This document shows, one piece after another, positions 1 to 6,122 of a stretch of DNA of 6,129 nt. The notes below the pieces were generated by a model. It made no database searches and was not told where the DNA came from. It saw only the letters and a program-made list of their open reading frames with translations. Origin of the DNA: Bifidobacteriaceae bacterium (lineage in GTDB: Bacteria > Actinomycetota > Actinomycetes > Actinomycetales > Bifidobacteriaceae); assembly GCA_030530905.1 (NCBI GenBank), contig JAUMUB010000061.1, positions 1 through 6,129 of the forward strand. The letters are read 5' to 3'. Position numbers and translations under genes: made by a program. The stretch's first letter is position 1, and each line of letters starts with the position of its first letter.

Positions 1-3000
1 CGTAATAACAGTAGTAGTAGTATGAGTGTTACTTCTCGTATTGCTAATAATTCTGATGGCTCTCAATATGTTCCTGCTAGTTTTGATAATAATCATGAAG
101 TGAAGATTATTTACGATAAAGCATTACCATTAGACACAACTTTATACAAGGTTGAGTGGAAAATTGGTAATCGTTGGATAGAATCTGATGCTCCAGCTCA
201 GAATTCCGTGGATATGCGAATTTCTTTTAATGATGGTTTATTTACTGACAACTATGCAAAATATAAGAATATGCAGATTTTTATTCCAATTAAGGCAAAA
301 TCTAGTTATGAGTCAGATCAGGCAGGTAAACAGATTGGTGCAGTTAATAATGTAAGTTTTGGAAGTGCAATTTCAGAAAATATTATTTCTGCTTCAGTGT
401 TGCGCCAAATATCTCCGATAGTAACAGATATCAGTGGTGTGGTTAACAAAGGAATTGAAGCGAGTCAGGGACGACTTAAGACATCATGGGATATTTATAG
501 CACATTAACGTCTGATGTTTTAAAAAATGGCTTTAATGTGGAATTCACTCTTGATATTCCGAATCAATTTGACGTATCTACCCTGCAATTTGATGATAAG
601 GCATGGACGATAAATTGGGATAAAAGTTCGGATATTTTTAAAGACGGTGTGCTAATTGTAGAAGATCCAAAGAACCCTGGTCATGATATTTATAATCGAG
701 AAATAAAGGTACAGAAAATTGTAGTTGAAAATAAAAATATTAACTTAACTGATACCACAGATGGACGATGGCAAAAGAATTTGAACACGGGTTTTACTAT
801 TAGTACGAGAGCATATTATGTAACACCTTCTGGAATGCAGAAAAGTTTTAGTATTAAAGCATCATCTACTGTTACGTGGCCAGGTATCAAAGGATATCGA
901 GGTTTGATTGCTCCTACAAAAGAGCTTAGTGACACGCAAGCACAGTCAAATGAAACTAGTGGTTCAGTGGTTTTAAGTGCTGCATATGGCTTTAGTGGAA
1001 GATTAAGCGCTGAGGAAAGTACAGTTGAAGCAGGTAGGCCTTTGCGGTGGAATCTTGAATTCTCTACTGATGGAAGTACTCCTGCACAAGCAACAGTAGG
1101 AATGTTTCCTCCATATTCATTACAAATTGCCCCTAGAAAAATGTCAAAAGCATTGGCTTACTTACCATATTTCAAAGATAATGCATATAAAAATTTGAGG
1201 TTTGATCCTGCTGATATAAAAGATGTGAACAATACTAGGGAAGTAACATTTTGTCGGATACGTGGACAAGAGTGTAATCCAGTTCTTGATAATGATGGAA
1301 ACCCTATGCAAGCGAATGTTTCTACGTATGCTATACCAACTCTATCAAAAATAATAATTAATTCAGCTGATCTTCTTGCAGCGTATTCTTCTAGTCATAA
1401 TAATGATGCATCAGCCAAATATGGATTTGTTCGTCTCTTTCGTGGTTCTAGTCCGGATCTTATGAATGCTGCTTATGCTAATTATATGAATGAAGACGAT
1501 GGAGAATTCAAGGATTATCAAACTAAGGTAGGGCGAAAGTTTAAGAGGTTTGAAAAAGATGACAATAATATTGATATTCCTCTAATGAGTTCCAATAATA
1601 ATGGTTTCCTTACTGAATTAGATTTAATAAATGGTAATGCCACATATACTTGGGACCATAGAGTTTTTAAAACCGAGAGTTTTAGATCACTGAATCAATA
1701 TTCTCCGACCGCAATGACTGTTGTGCTGCCTCCGTTTAATAATAATGATAATGAATTATGGTGGAAAGCAAGTAATTATACTCAAACCATGGGATTTAGT
1801 TGTACGCTTGAATTTAGTCCATATTATGATAATCGTAACCCATCAAAAAAATTAGAGAATCCTCTTGTAGGAGTGTGGCCACTTAATGCTGTTTTTGAGC
1901 GAAGAGTAGAAGATATTACAAAACCAGTTACTAAAAGAGTAATAGAAACGCTAGAGTCTAATCCAGAGAGTATCCGAACAATTCCTGGTTCAACTCTTTC
2001 AGGTTATGTATTTAACGATGCAGACCTGTCACATACATTTACGAAGGGTGAAGATGGTGAAGCAGGCTATGAAGGTATTCCAGTTAAGTTAACAAAAGAT
2101 GATGGATCTTATACCCGCACGGTTCAAACAGATTCATCAGGTAAGTATATTTTTGAGAATCTAGAAAGAGGAAAATATACATTATCTTTAGATAGTGTTG
2201 ATGTTGAAGCAGGTGATAATAAGATAGTAAGAGTAAAAGATTATAGTGGTAATTGGTTTACAGATGATTGCACTAAATATGCTAACGCTGTCTCATCCTC
2301 TCCAAAGAATCCTTTAAGAATTTGTACGACAAATCGCTACAATGAAAAAAAGCGCACATTACTTACGGTAGCAAATGACCGATTTGAGAATAGTGCAAGT
2401 TCCACTATTCCTATTACAGTGCAAACAGGGAAAAATCTTGAAAATGTTAATTTTGGTTTTATTACTCCAAATCCAGATTTAAAAGTAGATCAAACTCCAG
2501 CAAGTGTTAATACGATAGATAATTCTAGTAATCAAAGGGTTAATAAAGTATCGTGGGGTATTTCTGTGAAGAACACAGGTAATGTTCCGTTGTCGAATTT
2601 GAAGTTGAATACAGTCACATCAAATGATTTAGCAGGTGTGGATGCTACAGCTGTAGGAGGCGAACCAGAAAAAATTACCATGATGGATGGTACGTTTTAT
2701 TCATCAAGCTCTGATTCGACCATTGTAGGTACTGATAAAGATCATGTATTCTATGTGCAATATGACAAATCTTCTGGTAAAACTGAGATAAGAAGATTTA
2801 AGAATATTACTGGAAAACCAGTAGGTATGCTTGCGAAAAATTATTACAATCCTTTTGTTATCGCGACGAGTGATGGGATTTGGGTGAATAAGGATGGTAA
2901 AGGCGTAAATAGTATATTAACGAATGATGACGGTTATCAGAAAATAAATATTCCTGGTTTAAATAATAATAATCAAGTTACGCAGTTATTTGGTTTACAA

Positions 3001-6000
3001 GGTGACATTCACTATCGAGTACCAAACAGGGCAGCGTGGTCTTTTACAACTTCGAATGGTTCATATTATGTACGACGAACTGATACAAGTGGTTGTGAGA
3101 TTAATTCTAAGTATGCAAATGCAGATTGTATTCAAAGAATATCTTTACCCGGCAAAGTTGTTAAAGTATTAGCATCTAATACTACTGATTACAATTATGC
3201 TCCCGGATCGACACTTTCTGATAATACGAATATATCAGGTTCTTTTGTGGTTGTTAACGATAATGGAAGATATAGATATTATTTAGTTGATTACAAAGCA
3301 TCTTATGTTGAGGTAACGGGTATTACTGGTGAATTTGTAAAAGCTGATGGTTTGAGACCATTTGATACCGGTGTTGCAGTCGCTACAAAAAGTGGATTAT
3401 GGGTTCTTAAGGGTAATTCTCCAGCTCTGAATAGTACAGCAAGTCCTACATATAATATTGTTAATTTAACAAATGGGTATACGCGACCATTTAAAATAAA
3501 TCTTAAAAATTATATTAAGATTCCTGCATATAAAGGTGTTCCTACAGACCTTGTTGCCTCTGACCCAATATGGTCGGTAACGTTACAAACTACTGAAGAA
3601 ATACGTTCTTATCATCTTGTCAAGGCAATATTTGATGATGGTAAAGATGCTGCGTGGTCTCATAAACAATTAGTTAATAATTATGGTACATTGTTCCGTG
3701 TCAATCCTGGCTGGACTATAGGTTATACCATATATCAGAATCCTAATTCCGGAGTATCACTTCTTGGCACAGATCGTACCAATCAGCAATGGGAAGATTT
3801 AAAATATGAAGATAAAGATTATAACGGAATAGTACGTATATTTAAAGATGATATACAGCCGCTTGCTAATTATAGTAATTCAGAATTACCGAGGATAAGA
3901 AAAATATGGTCAGCCTATGATTCTAATAGTGTGTCGGGGAGAACAGGCACCATTACTTTGTTAGACACTGTGGATGGTATTTATGTTTTATACTATAACG
4001 GAACTGATGGTAAACCTCTTAGTAAGGATAGTATTGTTCTTAAAAAACTACCTGATATAGTCGGAGATAATGTTGTATTTAAAACTCAAGAATCAGTTCA
4101 AAACTATAAGAGCAATGTTACACAAGTGGCGACTGATACGGGACTATGGTATGTGTATTATAACGATGATATATCAGATATCGAAGTACGTAAAGTTGAC
4201 ACGTCAAAGTTGATAGGTAGTGATAGTGCTTCATCACTATTTACAATTGATACTGTGCGAGGGGATAAAACCACAAATCGTGCATTTAAGTTGCCTACAA
4301 TAAAACCTGGCGATACTTTCAATATCACATTAAGTGGAAATATTCAGTCAACAAAGAGTGTTCAGTATCTAGTTAACCAGACTTACATTACGGATGAGCA
4401 AACGCCACGCGGTAAGCTTTCATATACAACAACAGGTGCAGGTATGCCTTCAGGTGTGCCAACACCGCCAGATGCATCGAAGTTGAATGCAAGTAACTAT
4501 AGTAGGAATGTGACGGGTTTAATAGACGGTAATGATGGTACTGTACAGATAAATACAACTCTTGATGAGGATTACGATTTGGCAGATGTGACACCAGCTA
4601 GGGTTGATGCATTACCTTCTGTAGCTCCAGCAGATACTTATCTTAATGGTTATGCGTGGTTTGATTCTAATCGAAATTCTAAAAAAGATAGTGGAGAACC
4701 TGGTATAAGTGGTGTTACTGTTACTATACTCAAAAATATTAATAATACGAATACTCCTATTGTTGATACAGTGACAAATAGTAGTGGTAGATGGAGCGTT
4801 AAAGTACCAAGTGGTAGTTATTACGTGCGATACAATATCAGCTCAGTAAAATATCAAGATAAAAAAATTGCGCCAATAAGCCTTCTCAGTAATAATAGTG
4901 GATCGAAAATTCGTGCTGATGGATCAATTCGTAATACCGTAAGTTCAAGAATTTCTGATTCGGATATGAATAGTCTTGATGCTGGTTTTTCAGAGATTAT
5001 TAGTTCATTAAAAGTAGTAAAAGGTGCTAAGGATGATTCTGTACAAGGAGAGGAAACAGTAACTATAAAAACGCAAGATGAGCTACCAGTGAACCCAGCA
5101 TCTATATTAGATCCAATTCCTACACCTACAAGTGTGAATGCAAGCATGGGTAATAGTTTTGATGATGGTGATGGTAATTCTTCTACTTTTGCACATACAT
5201 TTACTATTACTAATACAGGAAAAGAGACGTTAACTGATATTCGAATTTTTGATGAAAAACTTTCCGGTAATGATGCAGTGTTGTTTATTGATGGTAAACA
5301 GTATATTTCAGGTGATACGCTTATGTCTTCTGGGAATCCATCGGAAAAACGAAAGCTAGAGCCTGGGCAATCAATTACAGGAGTGGTGCGAGTGGCATTT
5401 TCAATGGATGTAACCGAGCATCATGATGAGATGAAGGTGATAGCGAATGCCGTACGACAATTTATAGATGACAGCAGCGTAACTCGAGATGTTCAGTTTG
5501 AAGAAGGCGTAACAGATAAAGATCAGATGAAAATTGTGTACAACAATTATGGTCTTGCTGAGTTAAGAATTAATGTTCAGGATAGTGAACAGAAAGCTGA
5601 TGCTGGTTTACCATATGCTGCATTTAAAGTCTATCAAGTTAATTCAGAAACGGATGCTGGAGGTAAAGAATATGCGTCAATCGTTAGTGATGAGAGTGGT
5701 CTTGCTAAAGTAAGACTCAAAGACGGTATATTCCGTATTGAAGAAATTTCTGCTCCAGATGGATATCTCAAACCAACTAATAACTGGTATTTAACGGTGT
5801 CCCGAAATAGTGATGGTGAAACTTTAAAAGAGCCTAAAATTAGTACATCTGCTTCTGGTATTTACTTTGGTAAAGATCCGTCTCTTTCATCGACAGCGTG
5901 GTATAGTAATAACACAATTCGAACTGTGCTGTACAATGTTAAGATTCAAAACCTTCCATCAACAGGCGGTGTGTTCTATATCTTTATCATAGCGTTCATC

Positions 6001-6075
6001 TTATTTGCAATTGGTCTTGGATTATCCTATTATGAAAAGCCAAAAGAGAAAGATGAAGAGTTGATAAGTATGTGA
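1..6075 (+). CDS. Giant LPXTG-anchored multidomain surface protein, 5'-partial
   Basis: This is a sortase-anchored cell-wall protein, probably an adhesin or other surface-exposed binding protein; the ligand is unknown. The frame is open from base 1 (Arg-Asn-Asn-Ser4 before the ATG at 22). That ATG follows an AGT repeat with no Shine-Dalgarno sequence, and no hydrophobic signal peptide comes after it. An LPXTG protein must be exported, so the true start and signal peptide should lie upstream. Residue numbers here count from that Met. Order: unrecognised beta-rich region (1-650), SdrD-like B domain (659-813), half DUF11-like domain (819-867), propeller-like repeats (about 900-1393), second DUF11 half (1421-1462), SdrD-like B domain (1540-1658), DUF11-like domain (1663-1840), SpaA/CnaB-like domain (1846-1976), LPSTG (1978-1982), membrane helix and short tail. 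No interruption or frameshift is visible. Base use is AT-rich throughout, with many AAT and GAT codons. No co-transcribed neighbour is visible. The anchored-protein class is secure, but the function beyond that is not. Confidence 0.95.
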   Translation, partial: RNNSSSSMSVTSRIANNSDGSQYVPASFDNNHEVKIIYDKALPLDTTLYKVEWKIGNRWIESDAPAQNSVDMRISFNDGLFTDNYAKYKNMQIFIPIKAKSSYESDQAGKQIGAVNNVSFGSAISENIISASVLRQISPIVTDISGVVNKGIEASQGRLKTSWDIYSTLTSDVLKNGFNVEFTLDIPNQFDVSTLQFDDKAWTINWDKSSDIFKDGVLIVEDPKNPGHDIYNREIKVQKIVVENKNINLTDTTDGRWQKNLNTGFTISTRAYYVTPSGMQKSFSIKASSTVTWPGIKGYRGLIAPTKELSDTQAQSNETSGSVVLSAAYGFSGRLSAEESTVEAGRPLRWNLEFSTDGSTPAQATVGMFPPYSLQIAPRKMSKALAYLPYFKDNAYKNLRFDPADIKDVNNTREVTFCRIRGQECNPVLDNDGNPMQANVSTYAIPTLSKIIINSADLLAAYSSSHNNDASAKYGFVRLFRGSSPDLMNAAYANYMNEDDGEFKDYQTKVGRKFKRFEKDDNNIDIPLMSSNNNGFLTELDLINGNATYTWDHRVFKTESFRSLNQYSPTAMTVVLPPFNNNDNELWWKASNYTQTMGFSCTLEFSPYYDNRNPSKKLENPLVGVWPLNAVFERRVEDITKPVTKRVIETLESNPESIRTIPGSTLSGYVFNDADLSHTFTKGEDGEAGYEGIPVKLTKDDGSYTRTVQTDSSGKYIFENLERGKYTLSLDSVDVEAGDNKIVRVKDYSGNWFTDDCTKYANAVSSSPKNPLRICTTNRYNEKKRTLLTVANDRFENSASSTIPITVQTGKNLENVNFGFITPNPDLKVDQTPASVNTIDNSSNQRVNKVSWGISVKNTGNVPLSNLKLNTVTSNDLAGVDATAVGGEPEKITMMDGTFYSSSSDSTIVGTDKDHVFYVQYDKSSGKTEIRRFKNITGKPVGMLAKNYYNPFVIATSDGIWVNKDGKGVNSILTNDDGYQKINIPGLNNNNQVTQLFGLQGDIHYRVPNRAAWSFTTSNGSYYVRRTDTSGCEINSKYANADCIQRISLPGKVVKVLASNTTDYNYAPGSTLSDNTNISGSFVVVNDNGRYRYYLVDYKASYVEVTGITGEFVKADGLRPFDTGVAVATKSGLWVLKGNSPALNSTASPTYNIVNLTNGYTRPFKINLKNYIKIPAYKGVPTDLVASDPIWSVTLQTTEEIRSYHLVKAIFDDGKDAAWSHKQLVNNYGTLFRVNPGWTIGYTIYQNPNSGVSLLGTDRTNQQWEDLKYEDKDYNGIVRIFKDDIQPLANYSNSELPRIRKIWSAYDSNSVSGRTGTITLLDTVDGIYVLYYNGTDGKPLSKDSIVLKKLPDIVGDNVVFKTQESVQNYKSNVTQVATDTGLWYVYYNDDISDIEVRKVDTSKLIGSDSASSLFTIDTVRGDKTTNRAFKLPTIKPGDTFNITLSGNIQSTKSVQYLVNQTYITDEQTPRGKLSYTTTGAGMPSGVPTPPDASKLNASNYSRNVTGLIDGNDGTVQINTTLDEDYDLADVTPARVDALPSVAPADTYLNGYAWFDSNRNSKKDSGEPGISGVTVTILKNINNTNTPIVDTVTNSSGRWSVKVPSGSYYVRYNISSVKYQDKKIAPISLLSNNSGSKIRADGSIRNTVSSRISDSDMNSLDAGFSEIISSLKVVKGAKDDSVQGEETVTIKTQDELPVNPASILDPIPTPTSVNASMGNSFDDGDGNSSTFAHTFTITNTGKETLTDIRIFDEKLSGNDAVLFIDGKQYISGDTLMSSGNPSEKRKLEPGQSITGVVRVAFSMDVTEHHDEMKVIANAVRQFIDDSSVTRDVQFEEGVTDKDQMKIVYNNYGLAELRINVQDSEQKADAGLPYAAFKVYQVNSETDAGGKEYASIVSDESGLAKVRLKDGIFRIEEISAPDGYLKPTNNWYLTVSRNSDGETLKEPKISTSASGIYFGKDPSLSSTAWYSNNTIRTVLYNVKIQNLPSTGGVFYIFIIAFILFAIGLGLSYYEKPKEKDEELISM
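10..21 (+). repeat. (AGT)4 in-frame trinucleotide repeat encoding Ser4
   Basis: Four perfect AGT units encode a serine run just before the first in-frame ATG at 22. It reads as a low-complexity linker inside a longer coding region rather than as a leader: it contains no purine-rich ribosome binding site. Because the unit is three bases, gain or loss of copies would change the length of the protein without breaking the frame. The run may extend in a related form upstream of the window. Confidence 0.6.
22..1971 (+). other. Unrecognised N-terminal beta-rich region of the surface protein
   Basis: About 650 residues that I cannot assign to a family. They are rich in Asn, Asp, Ser and alternating hydrophobic residues, as expected for several stacked beta-sandwich domains. 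Three sub-segments can be guessed: residues 1-135, ending near an ISPIVTDISG stretch; residues 136-300, with a strand-like segment NGFNVEFTLDIPNQFD and ending near TWPGIKGYRG; and residues 310-650, which open with an Ig-like strand pattern (VEAGRPLRWNLEFS). Two cysteines lie seven residues apart (411 and 418) and a lone one is at 594. Its position, farthest from the wall anchor among the visible parts, is where MSCRAMM-type proteins carry ligand-binding domains. That role is inferred from position only. Confidence 0.5.
1996..2460 (+). other. SdrD-type B-like domain 1 (degenerate, expanded)
   Basis: The domain opens with LSGYVFNDAD and continues through GEDGEAGYEGIPVKLTKDDG, T-D-S-S-G-K-Y-I-F-E-N-L and R-G-K-Y-T-L, which is the normal strand order of SdrD/Cna-type B repeats (G-x-V-F-x-D ... 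G-x-x-G-V-x-V-x-L ... T-D-x-x-G-x-Y-x-F). It closes with the usual N-F-G-F. The calcium-binding loop is poor compared with the second copy: the D-x-N-x-N-G pattern has become D-A-D-L-S-H. Between the Y-T-L strand and N-F-G-F lies an unusually long stretch with two cysteines, residues 750 and 768, that may form a disulfide. In this family such modules act as rigid spacers. Confidence 0.72.
2476..2622 (+). other. First half of a DUF11-like (Ig-fold) domain
   Basis: The segment has the opening signature of DUF11-like surface modules: a DLKVDQTP lead strand followed by VNKVSWGISVKNTGNVPLSN, matching the family pattern hydrophobic-x-N-x-G-N-x-x-L-x-N. The expected second half (an L-x-P-G-x-x-x-x-hydrophobic strand and a final V-N strand) does not follow here. 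It appears about 550 residues later, at 4282-4407. The natural reading is one Ig-like domain interrupted by the propeller-like segment. Assignment is by motif only. Confidence 0.5.
2719..4200 (+). repeat. Propeller-like repeats with a T-x-x-G-[IVL]-[WY] motif, seven copies
   Basis: Seven diverged protein repeats share a short core and a following pair of beta strands. Cores start at bases 2731 (TDKDHVFYVQYD), 2866 (TSDGIWVNKDG), 3049 (TSNGSYYVRRTD), 3256 (NDNGRYRYYLVDY), 3385 (TKSGLWVLKGN), 3967 (TVDGIYVLYYNG) and 4132 (TDTGLWYVYYND). Spacing is 45, 61, 69, 43, 194 and 55 residues, so all but one step fits a propeller blade. Several copies end in a similar strand (KINIPG, RISLPG, VLKKLPD). 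The pattern resembles beta-propeller blades of the regulator-propeller kind, and seven is a common blade number. The 194-residue step, at about 3480-3950, either hides degenerate blades or holds an inserted subdomain. A cysteine pair (1025 and 1036) sits in copy three. The repeats are visible directly; the propeller fold is inferred. Confidence 0.5.
4282..4407 (+). other. Second half of a DUF11-like (Ig-fold) domain
   Basis: AFKLPTIKPGDTFNITLSGN followed by a VQYLVNQTYITDEQTP strand matches the closing half of DUF11-like domains (L-x-x-hydrophobic-x-P-G-D/E-x-x-x-x-T-hydrophobic, then hydrophobic-x-N-x-x-x-hydrophobic). No opening half lies directly in front of it: the preceding sequence is the last propeller-like repeat. 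Together with 2476-2622 it could complete one interrupted domain. After it comes a Ser/Thr/Asn/Pro-containing linker (about 4408-4638) with no recognisable fold. Confidence 0.5.
4639..4995 (+). other. SdrD-type B-like domain 2
   Basis: This is the clearest B-type module of the protein. It begins YLNGYAWFDSNRNSKKDSGE, continues PGISGVTVTILKN, then T-N-S-S-G-R-W-S-V and G-S-Y-Y-V-R-Y, and closes with L-D-A-G-F. The D-S-N-R-N-S-K-K-D-S-G-E stretch (bases 4663-4698) fits the EF-hand-like calcium loop typical of SdrD B repeats (D-x-N-x-N-x-x-x-D-x-G-E), so calcium-dependent rigidity is plausible. Total length is about 119 residues, close to the usual size. It probably acts as a stalk unit between the outer region and the wall-proximal domains. 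Confidence 0.85.
5008..5529 (+). other. Complete DUF11-like (Ig-fold) stalk domain
   Basis: The segment starts with LKVVKGAKDD. After a charged Pro-containing stretch it shows HTFTITNTGKETLTDIRIFD, the standard N-x-G-x-x-x-L-x-x-hydrophobic signature. The closing half then follows in place: KLEPGQSITGVVRVAF and a final MKVIANAV strand. Unlike the interrupted copy further upstream, both halves are adjacent here, separated only by a short loop. An Asp/Gly-rich stretch (DDGDGN) just before the first strand may bind a metal, but this is a guess. Such modules are common repeat units in exported proteins of Gram-positive bacteria. Confidence 0.65.
5557..5949 (+). other. SpaA/CnaB-like (prealbumin-like) domain next to the anchor
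   Basis: LPYAAFKVYQV followed by SDESGLAKVRLKDGIFRIEE and ISAPDGYLKP matches the SpaA/CnaB fold (L-x-G-A-x-F-x-hydrophobic, T-x-x-x-G-x-hydrophobic, Y-x-L-x-E-x-x-A-P-x-G-Y). The E-box glutamate of such isopeptide-forming domains aligns with Glu1908 (base 5743). The lysine expected in the first strand (hydrophobic-x-K-x-D) aligns with Val1852 in RINVQD, although the final-strand Asn (Asn1972 in LYNVKI) seems present. The isopeptide crosslink is therefore uncertain. The domain is wall-proximal, immediately before LPSTG, which is its usual place. Confidence 0.8.
5953..6072 (+). other. LPSTG sortase signal, membrane helix and cytoplasmic tail
   Basis: LPSTGG is at residues 1978-1983. Sortase would cut between Thr and Gly and join the protein to the peptidoglycan precursor. 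It is followed by an uninterrupted hydrophobic stretch of 18 residues (1984-2001, rich in Phe, Ile and Leu) and the tail SYYEKPKEKDEELISM. This tail is unusual: it has three lysines, no arginine and five acidic residues, so it is net acidic overall, although its first lysine lies close to the membrane as needed for retention. The gene ends just afterwards with TGA. Confidence 0.97.
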
Positions 6076-6091
6076 TATTACGATAATATTA
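6073..6091 (+). other. Weak AT-only hairpin overlapping the stop codon
   Basis: ATATTA (6075-6080) and TAATAT (6084-6089) can pair around a CGA loop. A G-U and a T-A pair extend the stem to eight pairs, reaching into the stop codon. The stem is almost wholly AT and is not followed by a T run, so it does not meet the usual criteria for an intrinsic terminator. It may be a chance product of base composition or a weak 3'-end structure in the mRNA. Confidence 0.2.
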
Positions 6092-6106
6092 GTCTATTAA
6101 CTGCAA

Positions 6107-6122
6107 TATAATAGCTATTATA
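6107..6122. promoter_or_regulatory. Perfect 16-bp palindrome containing TATAAT
   Basis: TATAATAGCTATTATA reads the same on both strands, with its centre between 6114 and 6115. It contains a consensus -10 hexamer (TATAAT) on each strand. It could be a dyad operator or the -10 region of a promoter for a gene beyond the right edge. No convincing -35 hexamer (TTGACA-like) lies 16-18 bases upstream on the + strand. AT-rich palindromes of this size do arise by chance, and the window ends too soon to test the idea. Confidence 0.25.

Noticed and set aside
22..24. ATG at 22 as the true start codon
   Set aside because: No Shine-Dalgarno sequence and no signal peptide, and the frame continues to the left edge of the window.
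1845..1851. A7 tract, with others at 2345-2351 and 4861-4867, as possible phase-variation switches
   Set aside because: Runs of seven A are expected by chance in a 6-kb AT-rich gene and are short for hypermutable tracts. The frame is intact at all three.
2990..3172. 60-codon open frame on the + strand inside the large gene
   Set aside because: It lies wholly within the propeller-like repeat coding sequence in another frame, has no ribosome binding site, and its product shows no recognisable domain.
4388..4594. 68-codon open frame on the - strand
   Set aside because: It is antisense to the linker before the second B-type domain. Its His/Tyr/Leu-rich product looks like a compositional by-product, and there is no start signal.
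4854..5147. 97-codon open frame on the - strand, with a somewhat hydrophobic start
   Set aside because: It is fully antisense to the B-type and DUF11-like domain coding sequence, whose protein-level conservation explains the bases. No promoter or ribosome binding site supports it.
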